The notes beneath the pieces are model-generated. The model saw nothing but the letters and a program-made list of their open reading frames with translations, did no database searches and was not told where the DNA came from. From NCBI GenBank assembly GCA_009763385.1, contig CM019829.1, positions 38,481,705 to 38,545,704 on the forward strand: 64,000 bases of DNA, in the 5' to 3' direction. Of this stretch, positions 1 to 10,592 are shown in pieces. The DNA is from Coix lacryma-jobi var. lacryma-jobi. Lineage: Eukaryota; Streptophyta; Magnoliopsida; Poales; Poaceae. Position 1 is the first letter of the stretch; every line of letters starts with the position of its first letter. A program made the position numbers and the translations under genes.

Positions 1-580
1 TTCTAGTACAAGATCAATCAAGATGTAAAACTCTACTCTAGTGTAATCAAGGTACAAAGTCTTGATGCGCAGTGCATCAAGGCCTGAGTTTAGTGAGTCG
101 CTGTAAAGCAGACACAGAGCCTTGGGTAGACACTATCTTCTCAGTGCATCCCAAGGTGGGTTTTTGGCTCTCTACCCCAGTACACAAGGAACTTGATAGT
201 CAGCCTAAACCTTAGCGCCTTTTGACAACCTGTGATCCCAAGGTTGCCCGCGATGCGGGAGTCACAAGATTTCTTCTAGGCGCCACTCTGTATCCCTCTG
301 CTCTCGACCACTTGGAAACCACCCTGACGGATGATCCCTTCACAAGAGTTCTTCTGGGCACTTCGACTATCCTACATAAGGAAGACACCCGGGGGCTCAG
401 ACATCTCTACTACAGATATTATAACACTCATGGGAGTAAAAGAAGTCATATACTCAGGAAGATGTGGCATCCTTGTTCCCCAGGCAGGGTATTTATAGGC
501 GACTGCTCTTGGTCTATGGACTTAGTTCACGGATACAATCAAGCAGAGTTGAATAATTGCACCCTTGTACATACTGTTAC
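1..580 (+). other. Internal non-coding region of element G
   Basis: There is no recognisable protein domain. An open frame at 222-623 runs into the solo LTR and resembles nothing known. The stretch is contiguous with 2683-2867 once S1 and one GTTAC copy are removed. Confidence 0.4.
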
Positions 581-1020
581 TGCGGATACATGGGTGTATG
601 CCGGGTCTCTGAGTGTTGAGTAATTGTCAACTGGGATGATGCGCATGTTCTTTGGCTTGTGTTGTGCAGGTGTCGAGCACGGATGCAGTGATCGAAGGCA
701 GGTGAAGGTCAAGCTGAGACGTGCTGTGCCGACGGACCGGGTGCGGTGAAGGATGGGCGTGCCGTGCGGCGGACGTGCCATGCCGAGGTACCGAGCGGTG
801 AAGGGCGGACGTGAGGCTTGGACTGAGGGACCAGAGGCCTGAGGATCAGCTGTGGTGGCTGGCAGCCTGTGACGACGACAAGTGAAGAAGTGCGGTCATG
901 TGTTGCCTGAGTCGTGGACTTGGGGACACGTGTCGGTGGACGGGGTGCACGAGAGGTGCATCCCATCTACGACATCGGTTTGGTGGTAGAGCCAGAGAAA
1001 AACCATCGGATGGACGGTTT

Positions 1021-1279
1021 CCAGGTTTGGGCCTCAAAACCTGGGCGTGGACGGTTTCCGAGTTTGGCCACAAAACTCGGGCTGAGGGTTTCCGAGTTTG
1101 GCCACAAAACTCGAGCTGAGGACGGTTTCCAGGTTTGGGCCTCAAAACCTGGGCTCTGAGGGTTTGCTGAGTTTGGCCTCAAAACTCAGATGCTGGTGGG
1201 CTGGTTTCCCGGTTTGGGCCTCAAAACCGGGGGTTGGCTGGAAAAGGCTGGTTTCCCGGTTTGAGCCACAAAACCGGGG
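1021..1279 (+). repeat. Hairpin array of solo LTR S1
   Basis: Seven imperfectly spaced inverted repeats of about 24 bp share the core GTTTGGGCCTCAAAAC. The outer stem varies in pairs: CCAGG/CCTGG, CCGAG/CTCGG, CTGAG/CTCAG and CCCGG/CCGGG. Examples begin at 1021, 1058, 1092, 1129, 1168, 1207 and 1256. The loop alternates between GGCCTC and GGCCAC. Confidence 0.85.
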
Positions 1280-2054
1280 GTGCAGAGCGAGGGCGGCACG
1301 TGGCGGCGATCCGGAGGTTGCGTCGAGGCAACGCTTCGGTTTGTGCGGGCGTGGCCGTCAGATACACCTACCACCGAGTTGGACCAGAATAACCCTAGGG
1401 TTTAGCTGGTTCGCTCTGTAATTAGATTAGAGAGGGGTAGAGTGGGAAATAGACTTAGGCTAGTAGTAGGATAAGTAGTCGGGAGACACCCTCCTCCCAT
1501 GCATCTCAGTCATTTGCTCTTTCGCACTTAGGGTTTCCTGCTCTCCCATCCCCTGCTGTAGCTAGCTGAGATCCGCAGAGAAACTTGCCTCTGTGTACTG
1601 TTGATTCTGAGGAAGTGAGGCCGTAACCTCACTGTTGTAGCGTGAGTTTGCGCTACGGTTGCAATTCGTGGTTGTGATTCGTGTTTTGTTCGTGTTCTTC
1701 GCGGAATCCTTTTCTCCACGTTTTTCCCGTCGCTTGATCTCTTTGCTCGGTTCATCTTTTGCAAATCTGTTTGAACCAAGTTGTTCTAGGTCGTGAGGCA
1801 CTTCTTTCCACCGAAGGAATTTACCTCTAACCTCATGGTCTAGGAGATCGATCGATTTCGGTTTCGGGTCAAGCTTTTCTCCTTTCCCCTGAATTTCTTC
1901 GATTCATCGATTTGGAAGATAGGTTCGAGCCATGATCTCTTAGAGATAGCTCACTATCCTCCTTGTGACTCCTCTCACCAAGTTTTATCCCTAGAGGATT
2001 CGTTTTGGGTGAGATCGAGTTGAATCGGTGGACGAACAGCAGGATTTCGGGGTG

Positions 2055-2336
2055 ACCGGACGCTGGGTCGTGCTGACCGGACGCACCAGACCAGAGTCCG
2101 GTCGTTGAGCTCCCAGCGCGTTTTCTCTGTGACTTGACCGGACGCTGGGACTCGAGAGTGACCGGACGCACCCCTGGTACTGTTCACTGTTTTGTCTCTC
2201 TCTGACCGGACGCTCTGCTTGTGACCGGACGCACTGCTTCACAGAGTCCGGTCCAATACAGTAAGGGTCCAAAATCATTTTGGCTTGACCGGACGCGTCC
2301 GGTGGTGCCTGACCGGACGCAGGCAGAGTCCGGTCA
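2055..2336 (+). repeat. Palindromic TGACCGGACGC array of S1
   Basis: About eight copies of TGACCGGACGC, interspersed with inverted AGTCCGGTC copies, lie downstream of the expected transcription start. One copy forms the full palindrome GACCGGACGCGTCCGGT. This occupies the same LTR position as the differing arrays of B, S2, F and H. Confidence 0.85.
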
Positions 2337-2867
2337 AAGCTGTTCTGCGCGTTTTCGTCCGCGGTTTGTTCGATCGACTTCCGATTTGAGATCCGCTTGT
2401 TGCGTTGGGTTCCTAACTTTGTGCTCTTCAAAAATCGGACTTCTCGCTTTACAAAATAGCTTGAATCCCCCGAGCAACTTGGGTGAGGAAGTTTTTGTGG
2501 TGCCTCGCTGTGATCCTAGGGATCATCCACCCTCTTCCAAGGGTCGTGGGCATCACGTTTTCGGTAGTAGCTCTAGGGGGTTTATTTTGGGACATTTGGT
2601 CAAAGTTTCGAGAGAAATTTTATTGGCTCCCATTCACCCCCCTCTGGTCGCCTTGCTTTTGCATTCTCGGTCCTTCAGTTACACATGTGAAGCCTAGCAT
2701 CACTGGTGAGTTATTCATTTCACGTGCATGCTTCAAGAGGAAATGGACAAAAGTGTTGCAGTTGCACAAGACGACAAGGAATCATCAATGAGGACAGGTG
2801 ATACAGTCACTGGTTAATTATTGTTGTCCTTCATGGTAATCTTTATTCAGTGGGGGGTGAAAAGGGA

Positions 2868-3727
2868 TGTTTGATGAAAACATTACCCACCCGAAGCCGA
2901 ATAATTATTACTCGATTGGGTTACATACCAAATAAGTGACATGTATTATCCTTGTATAAAGACTAATATTTACCTGGATGATATGTATTGAAGACCCCAA
3001 GTACCGACTAATCAAGTACTCGGAACTCAGGCTCGGGGGCTGCAGGGTATATATCATTAAGGAAATGTTTTTTCTTAACTAAGGATTTACTCGGATAAAG
3101 GCTCAGAGATCCTCAAAGTTATTAAAAAATAACAAGAGGCTCGGGGGCTACACCCTATGGGTGCACTTTTCTAAAAGTGCACACCATGGAGTTCTTTCAT
3201 CTACAGAGCACTTCAAAATTTCTCAGGCCATTACTCGGAAATTCCTGAAGGAAACCAGAAGATAACATTCTAGAGAAATATTAATGAGCTCGGGGGCTTG
3301 ACGGACCAGAATATTAGAGACATCATCAGAAGATGATTACTCGGACTAACCCTGGACGTCGCGAGAAGATCCGAAGACATGCTACGAAGTGGACATGGAT
3401 TAGGACTCTCATTGTAACTTAGTCGAGTTCTAAAGGAAGTCTTGTAATTAGAATATGACTCCTCTGTTGTAACCGACTAGGACTCGGTACGTGCCAAGCT
3501 TCACCCGATTATATAAGGGGAAGCGGGCATACACCTCTATTTTAGAATCTTGAATTATAACACAAGGCACACGCTAGCACTGGACGTAAGGTATTACGCT
3601 ATTAAGCGGCCTGAACTAGTATAAATCGTTGTCCCTGTGTACTCGCCGAGTTCTACGAACGCCGATCCCCACCGAACAAATCGTCTGGGAATCCCCAAGA
3701 TGAGTTGCCGATTAACAAACACCGACA
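2868..3727 (+). mobile_element. 3' LTR of Gypsy-type element G
   Basis: The LTR starts TGTTTGATG after a purine tract (about 2851-2867) and ends CACCGACA at 3727. A TATA box TATATAA lies at 3510-3516, and the CTCGGGGGCT motif recurs near 3032, 3142 and 3290. Flanks 2863-2867 and 3728-3732 do not match, as expected for one LTR of a longer element rather than a solo LTR. Confidence 0.65.
3510..3516 (+). promoter_or_regulatory. TATA box of G LTR
   Basis: TATATAA is followed by GGGGAAGCGGGC, in the usual LTR core-promoter position about 210 bases before the LTR end. Confidence 0.6.
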
Positions 3728-5512
3728 TTCAACTTGTGTGTAACCTTGTGCTACTAATCTTGCTTTGTTTCTCACTACTATTGCATCTTGATCTTGCTTG
3801 TTGCGAAAAAACCCATTTGGTTCCAATCACATTGTAATTCTTTGGCCTCTCAACAAGTTCCCAAACTTGGTTGTGTGTGAAGTTGTTTAGCTCTTCATGC
3901 ATAGCATTTACCCAATCAACATCCATCAATGCATCTTCTACCTTGGTTGGCTCGAATGATGACACAAATGAATAATGCTCAAAAAAATGAAGCCAATCTT
4001 GATCTTGTTTGCACACCACTTCTAATATCTCCAACAATTTGATCAATTGGGTGATCTCTTACAATGTTGGTTGGTTGGAGTATTTGCACTTGATTTCTTT
4101 GTTGAGATGAACTAGCTTGTTGATCTTCACTATTACTTGATTGATCATGAAAACCACTAGCTTGATTTGCGTCAACTTGCACATTGGAGGAGAACATTTG
4201 ATCATCTTCCTCTTCAATCACTTGTCTTGGCCTAATATCACCAACATCCATGTTCTTCATTGCATTTGCTAATTGAGTCGCTCTCACATCATCTAGATTT
4301 TCATTTTCTTCTTGAGACCCCTTGGTTTCATCAAACTCAACATCATGCACTTCTTCAAAAATACCACTAGCCAAGTTCCAAACTCTATATGCTTTGCTTG
4401 TGGTTGAATATCCAAGTAAGAATCCTTCATCACATTTCTTCTCAAATTTGCTCAATCTTGCACCTTTCTTCAATATATAGCATTTGCAACCAAATACTCT
4501 GAAGTATGCAATATTGGGCTTTCTTTCATTCAATAGTTCATATGGTGTCTTCTCTAGCATACCATGGCAATAAAGACGATTGCTACAATAGCAAGCCATA
4601 TTGATAGCTTAGGCCCAAAAAGAATGACTAACATTGTATTCACTAAGCATAGACCTTGCCATATCAATCAAAGTTCTATTCTTCCTTTCAACAATCCCAT
4701 TTGATTGAGGAGTGTACTTGGGTGAGAATTGATGTCTAATGCCAAAGTCATCACACAACTCATCAACTCTTGTATTCTTAAATTCACTTCCATTGTTACT
4801 TCTAACTCTCTTGATTGTTGTTTCAAACTCATTTTGACATCTCTTGACAAAAGTTTTGAAAATATCAAATGTTTCACTCTTGTCATTAAGAAAGAAGACG
4901 CATGTGTATCTAGTGTAATCATCCACTATCACAAAGCCATATTTATTTCCACCGATGCTAATGTATGTTGTTGGTCCAAATAAATCCATGTGCAACAATT
5001 CAAATGCTTTGCTAGTACTCATCATGCTTTTCTTAGGATGAGTGTTACCAACTTGTTTGCCGGCTTGACAAGAGCTACAAAGTTTATCCTTCTCAAAGGT
5101 GACATCTTTCAAACCTCTAACTATATCATGTTTCACTAACTTGTTCAATTGTTTCATTCCAACATGACCAAGCCTTCTATGCCATAACCAACCCATACTA
5201 GATTTAGTGAACAAGCATGTTGATAATTGGGTTTCACTAGCATTGAAATCAACCAAGTATATATTCTCATATCTAAATCCATTGAATATCAAATTAGAGC
5301 CATCTACACTTATGATCTCTACATCATCAACTCTAAATATGCATTTGAAACCAAGATCACACAATTGAGCAACTGATAATAGATTGAAGTTCAAGCTCTC
5401 AACTAGCAACACATTGGAAATGCTCATATAATTGGATATTGCAATCTTACCAAGCCCTTTCACCTTGCCTTTGCCACTGTCACCGAATGTGATAGAATCA
5501 AAACCATGATTG
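3728..5512 (-). pseudogene. Element A pol: protease end, integrase, start of reverse transcriptase
   Basis: The reading starts at the B junction (5512) within the protease and runs to the G junction. The integrase HHCC zinc-binding region is visible (HRRLGH, CSSCQAGKQ), then the core with the first catalytic Asp in LLHMDLFGP and the Glu in NGIVERKNRTL. The second catalytic Asp, normally in RSDNG, is Asn here (RSNNGSEF). A TAA at 4606-4608 replaces a Glu codon after SFWA. The C-terminal chromodomain-like and linker part follows at 4599-3979. The reverse transcriptase begins with DWVNAMHEEL and IGTKWVF, then shifts frame near 3810 (one extra T) and is cut at 3728. Confidence 0.9.
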
Positions 5513-5792
5513 TGAAGGACCGAAAGTGCTACCAGAAAGCGACCAGAGGGGGGGGGGGTGAATGGGAGCTTCAAAATTTCTTTTCAGAAACTTGTTTCCA
5601 CTGTCCCAATAATAACCCCAAGAGCAAACCTAGAGCTCGCAAGTGTCCACGACCCAAGATGTAGGGTGGATGCTTCCAAGAAGCACAGCGGGACACAATA
5701 CAACCCTAGAAACCCAACGCAAAAGCCGGAAATCACAACCGACAACGGACGAACAAGCCGTAGACGAAAACGTGCTGAAGACACAGCATCAG

Positions 5793-6066
5793 ACGCTGGC
5801 CTGCGTCCGATGGTCAGGCACCAGACGCGTCCGATGCCAAATGACCCTCTCTGGAACCTTACTGGACAAGCATCGGACGCTGGCTACAGTGAAACTCTAG
5901 CGTCCGATGCTTGACCCCCGGACGCGTCCGATGGCAACGGACACTCCGATGGTCAGTGTCCTATGCTCCTTAAAAATGCTGTCAGATGACACGTGGCACC
6001 GGACGCGTCTGACGTGATGAACACAGCGTCCGATGCCCCCGACTCGAGCGTCCGATGCCCCCGAAA
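5793..6066 (-). repeat. GCATCGGACGC palindromic array of B 3' LTR
   Basis: Repeated direct and inverted copies of GCGTCCGATG, with full palindromes such as CGGACGCGTCCG. The array lies downstream of the TATA-like site in the direction of transcription. Confidence 0.85.
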
Positions 6067-6642
6067 CAGCACTGTTCTTCCGCGGATTCCACCCGATCTC
6101 CTCCGAATCAAAAGCTCTAAGGCTTAGACTTGGTATGAGGAGTTCCAAGGAGGTTCGTGGGCTATCCCAAAGAGATCATGGCTCGAACCTAACTCCAAAT
6201 CAGTGAAAAGAAAGAATTCGGGGGAAAAGGAGCAAAACTCGATTCGAAACAAAAATCGTCCGATCTACTAGCTCGTGAGGTTAGAGGTGAATTCCTTTGG
6301 TGGAAAGAAGTGCCTCACGATCTAGAACAACTCAATTCAAATAGAATCGAAAGAGACGCAACGAGTAGGGAGATCGATCACCGGGAAAATCGTGGAGAAA
6401 AGCAACCCGCAAAGAACAACACCAAAACGCGAATCACAATCACGAATTTGCAACCGTGTGGCTACCACACGCTACAATAGTGAGATTACGGTCTCACTTC
6501 CTCAAAATCTCACGAACACAGAGGTATGATTGTCTTCTCTGTGGATCTCAGTTGCTACAGCAGAGGATTGGGAGAGCAGGAAAACCCTAGAAGGCAAAGA
6601 GAAAATGACTGAGATAATTTGGGAGGTGGGTGTCTCCCCCTA

Positions 6643-6650
6643 CTTATACT
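6643..6650 (-). promoter_or_regulatory. TATA-like core promoter of B 3' LTR
   Basis: The minus strand reads TATAAGTA followed by GGGGGAGAC. The same sequence occurs at 31920-31927 in the 5' LTR. Confidence 0.5.
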
Positions 6651-6845
6651 AATTCTAATTCCCACTCTACCCCTAACTAATTACAGAGCGAACCAGCTAA
6701 ACCCTAGGGTTATTCTGGACCAACTCGTGGTAGGTGGTGATCCGACGGCCACGCCCACACAACTGGTAGCGTTGCCTCGACGCAACCTCACCGATTGTCG
6801 CCACGTGCCGCCACCGCTCTGCTTGTCCTTTTCATGGACTTCGCC

Positions 6846-7125
6846 CCCGGTTTTGAGGCCCAAACCGGGAAACCAGCCTTCATGATCAACCCCCGGTTTT
6901 GAGGCCCAAACCGGGAAACCAGCCGTCCATCGCCTGAGTTTTGTGGCCCAAACTCAGAAACCTGCAGCGCCCAGGTTTTGAGGCCCAAACCTGGAAACCG
7001 TCCTCAGCCCGAGTTTTGTGGCCCAAACTCGGCAAACCCGTCGCACCTAGGTTTTGTGGCCCAAACCTGGAAACCGTCCACCCGATTGTTTTTCTGTGGC
7101 TCAACCATCAAACCGAGCCGTAGAG
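6846..7125 (-). repeat. Hairpin array of B 3' LTR
   Basis: About seven units have the form stem-TGAGGCC or TGTGGCC-stem. Stems vary in pairs: CCCGGTTT/AAACCGGG (6846-6869 and the next unit), CTGAGTTT/AAACTCAG, CCAGGTTT/AAACCTGG, CCGAGTTT/AAACTCGG. The last, divergent unit has a GGCTCAACCATC arm. The array lies upstream of the TATA-like site, in U3. Confidence 0.87.
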
Positions 7126-7459
7126 GGGATGCACCGCCCGTGCACCCCGTCCACCGACACATGTCCCCAGGTCCTCGACCCGAGCAACACTGTGCCCCGC
7201 AAGTCTCTGCTCGTCGCTGTCCAAGGCTGTCAGCCACCACAGCTGATCCTCAGGCCACCGGTCCCTCAGTCCAAGCCTCACGTCCGCCCTTCACCGCTCC
7301 CGGTCCGTCGGCACGACACGTCTCTACTTGACCTTCACTTTGCCTTCGATCATTGTAACCATGCTCAACACCTGCACAACACAAGCCAAAGAACATGCGC
7401 ATCAAACCAGTTGACAATCACTCATCACTCGAGACTCGGCATACACTCATGTATCCGCA

Positions 7460-7470
7460 ATCTCCCCCTT
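7460..7470 (-). other. Polypurine tract of element B
   Basis: The minus strand reads AAGGGGGAGAT directly before the LTR TG. This is the plus-strand priming site and fixes 5513-7459 as the 3' LTR. Confidence 0.8.
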
Positions 7471-9153
7471 GATGAGTGCATTGTCAACTATCAACACAAA
7501 TCATAATGAAATAGAGGATGGAGGAAGATGGAGAGAGAACTCGACCAAATGACCCAAAAGCATAACAAAGCCGAAGAAGGTCAAATGGAAAGAGCAATAC
7601 AACTTGGTCCCCAAAGACATGGGCAACGGCTCGACGCAACAAAGCAAAGCAAAGCTAGCCCTCAAGAAGAGGTAGAACAGGCTCAACACTGCTAGCAGGA
7701 AAGCTCAACACCAATTGAAATATGAGTTGACAATCAAGCAAAATAGAGCTAGCCCTTATGAAGAGGCAGAACGGGCTCAACACCGCTAGCGAGAAAGCTC
7801 GATACCGACAGAAGGAATGCCAACCGAAAAGCAAAAGAGCTCGATACTAAAAGAAGAGCATATAGGCAAAGTCGCTAGTCCCTCAAGAAAGAGGCAACGA
7901 CTCAACACAACTAGCTTTCAAAAATGCTCCGCACCAATTGGAAAAATTGAGGCAACGGCTCAACACAACTTGCTTTCAAAAATGCTCTGCACCAATTGGA
8001 AAAATGCTCCAAACCAATTTGAAAATTCATCAAACAAAGCGAGCAAACTCCCCCCAATAGTGCACACAACTAGGATATGATTCTATGATCTCTTTTCCTT
8101 ATAATTTGACAAATTTCTCCCCCTTAGTTGATAATGCACTATCAAGCAAACTTCTCCCTTCCAAATGCATATGAGTCAAAATGCAAGTTAGCAACTTCAG
8201 GAATATAGTCAATAGAATGAAAATATGCTTTACAAAGTATAACTCCAATGACTCAATAATAAGCATACGTGCCAGCAAAGGCTCAAACTGATCACCAAAT
8301 ACGAAATATGAACATATGAGCAAAGTGAGCAGTTTTGGCCAAAAGGTATTCACCATCAAAGTAGCACTAAACATGTATAGACAAGAAGTCAAACAAGTGC
8401 TAAACATGTATACAAGGTGAACTACCCCTAGCACAGTTCAATCATCATGCTATAGAATGAAATATAGACTTGTGTTTTCAAATTTTAATCAGAGTTGCAG
8501 CGGTGATTAACACAAGTATAAATTCAGCATGTGATTGTGAGAGGTTGAAATCTTGTCATTGCCTAACTTTTCAACCAAGCTAAGCCTATGCAGAAGCAAT
8601 CAGAAGCTTAAAGCGTCGGTTTCAGTCATACACTACACTGCTCAAGTTTAACTCAATGTGCAATGAGAAATAGTCTCGATACCGTGACGTGCTGACAAGC
8701 AATCCCATCTCGATCTTTTCAATTCACTTAAAACTTGGTTCAAGTTTAAAATAGAATATGAACATACCAAGCAAGTGAATGACTCAGAACTAGAGACATA
8801 GCAACCTAGCATATATGAAAAGCACAAGTGAATTCAACACATTCTACACATGCTAGTTGCATATCTCAATGGTGAACAATTTCAAGTTTTATGTTCATTA
8901 AGCAAATTCACCATTCATAAAATAGCTCAGCTCACAACATGTATCAGTGATCAGAAAGAGCATAAACTACAAGTATCATCATATAGCATCGGAGCATACT
9001 AGATAGAGCATAATCACATTCTAAAGATTATATACATGAAGCTCATAAATTAAATATGCATGATGAAATGCACAGACTAACCTACCAAGGATGAAAACAA
9101 AACAAAAGAAAAGAAGTCAGTCTGTAAAACAAGAACCAAAATGTTTCCCCTAT
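7471..9153 (-). other. Long 3' non-coding region of element B with degenerate tandem repeats
   Basis: No ORF here has a recognisable domain. Between about 7640 and 8030 there are diverged repeats built on AGCTAGCCCT(C/T)A(A/T)GAAGAGG...GGCTCAACACNGCTAGC and on CAAAAATGCTC(C/T)GCACCAATTGG. The remainder is AT-rich. Long spacers after RNase H are usual in SIRE-type Copia elements. Confidence 0.6.
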
Positions 9154-10353
9154 CTAAAAGGGGAAACACACACCAAGCTCACCTCTCAACCTAACAAAAG
9201 TTGATTGGTCCCAAGGCTTGGTAAAAATATCTGCCAATTGATTATGAGTATCGACATGGCAAAGATCGATATCACCCTTCTCATAATGGTCTCGTAGAAA
9301 ATGAAAGCGCACATCAATGTGTTTGGTCTTAGAATGCAGCACGGGGTTCTTAGCAATGCTAATAGCACTCGTGCTGTCACAAAGCAAAGGAACACGAGAA
9401 AAGCTCAGACCAAAATCACGCAAAGTGGCCATCATCCAAAGCATCTGGGAACAACAGCTAGCCATAGCTACATACTCAGCCTCTGTGGTAGACTGGGCGA
9501 CACTAGACTGCTTGCGAGAAGACCAAGATACAAGAGAAGAGTCAATAAGCTGATAAGTCCCAGAAGTGGACTTGCGATCAAGTCGGCAACCAACAAAATT
9601 GGCATCAGAATAACCGCAAAGAGAGAGGGTGGAGGAAGCAGAATACCAAATCCCAAACTCTGGAGTGAAGCATAAGTACCTCATAATGCGCTTGACCGCC
9701 TGACGGTGAGAGGTGCACGGCGACGACTGAAATCGCGCGCAAAGACACACCGCGAACTGGATGTCCGGGCGTGTCGCCGTTAGGTACAACATCGACCCGA
9801 TCATACTCCGGTACTCCTTCTGGTCCACAGCTTCTCCATCCTTATCCGCATCCAGGGCCGTCGTGGTCGGCATGGGTGTTGGAAGAGGCTTGGCCTCACC
9901 CATATCGAAGTTCTTCAGGATGTCCTTAGTATACTTGCCCTGGTGCACAAATGTCCCCTCTCGGGATTGCTTAATTTGCAACCCGAGAAAGAATGTCAAC
10001 TCGCCCATCATACTCATCTCAAACTCCCTGCTCATAAGATCTGCAAACTTGGCAACCAAAGCGTGAGAAGAACCACCAAAAATGATATCATCCACGTAAA
10101 TCCGGACCAAGAGTGTGTCATTTCCTTGCTTGAGGAGAAAGAATATTTTATCCACACATCCCATTTTAAAACCCTTAGCAAGCAAAAAGGTTTTCAACCT
10201 ATCATACCAGGCTCTAAGGGAATGTTTCAAACCATATAAAGCTTTGTGAAGTTTAAAAACATGGTTTGGAAACTTGGGATTTCCAAAACCGGGGGGTTGT
10301 TTCACATACACCTCTTCTTCTATATAGCCGTTTAAGAAGGCACTCTTGACACC
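9154..10353 (-). pseudogene. Element B reverse transcriptase (C-terminal part) and RNase H
   Basis: This continues the reverse transcriptase interrupted by C. It starts with VKSAFLNGYIEEEVYVKQPP, then the catalytic YVDDIIFG motif, the RNase H start (DANFVGC, KSTSG), SRKQSSVAQSTTEAEYVA and LADIFTKP near the end. The frame is open to the stop at 9154. The open frame extends beyond 10353, but those first roughly 100 codons are LTR sequence of C and not part of the enzyme. Its other half is at 26072-26835. Confidence 0.92.
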
Positions 10354-10592
10354 TGTTAACACTGGATTTTGGTCAACATTGAGAAGATGACAGGTGGACC
10401 CAATGAGCAGTGAGAAGAGCATTCGGTAGACGGCCAAGCGGTCGGTTACTCCATTCAGGAAATAGATATGGCAAGAGAAGCCGATCACGAGGATAATCGA
10501 CCATGACCGTGACAGATTAAACGAGTATTCAAGAAGCCAGAGGGGTCTGATCTCATTGGCCAGGAGTTGGATTTGGTGGCGTTGTGATGTGG

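Larger units (their letters stand above)
581..2677 (+). mobile_element. Solo LTR S1, Copia (SIRE-like) type
   Basis: It starts TGCGGATACATGGG and ends CGGTCCTTCA, with a perfect 5-bp duplication GTTAC on both sides (576-580 and 2678-2682). That is the signature of a full element reduced to one LTR by unequal recombination. It belongs to the same broad LTR family as the LTRs of B and S2 but in the opposite orientation. It holds a hairpin array (1021-1279) and a different palindromic array (about 2055-2336). Its ORFs are incidental. Confidence 0.9.
1..3727 (+). mobile_element. Gypsy-type element G, 3' part (left end outside the window)
   Basis: Positions 1-580 and 2683-2867 are internal sequence and 2868-3727 is the 3' LTR; the solo LTR S1 interrupts the internal part. 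The direction follows from a purine-rich tract just before 2868 and from the LTR TATA box on the + strand. G ends exactly where the reverse transcriptase homology of element A stops (3728), so it was inserted into A. The expected right target duplication is TTCAA (3728-3732); the left copy is outside the window. No gag or pol domain is visible in the 765 internal bases. The Gypsy assignment rests on LTR style (short LTR, repeated CTCGGGGGCT motif), so it is tentative. Confidence 0.6.
5513..7459 (-). mobile_element. 3' LTR of element B
   Basis: The LTR is 1947 bp, from TGAAGGACCG to TATCCGCA on the + strand. It matches 30761-32739 throughout, with scattered substitutions and one repeat-unit length difference. 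It contains a G-run near 5549, a palindromic array at 5793-6066, a TATA-like TATAAGTA (minus, 6643-6650) and a hairpin array at 6846-7125. Confidence 0.93.

Noticed and set aside
222..623. 133-codon ORF as a gene
   Set aside because: It crosses the G/S1 junction at 581, so it is a chance frame of two different elements.
6846..7125. Regular repeats with spacers that look like a CRISPR array
   Set aside because: The repeats are hairpins with varying stems in a plant LTR, spacing is irregular and no cas genes exist; the genome is eukaryotic.
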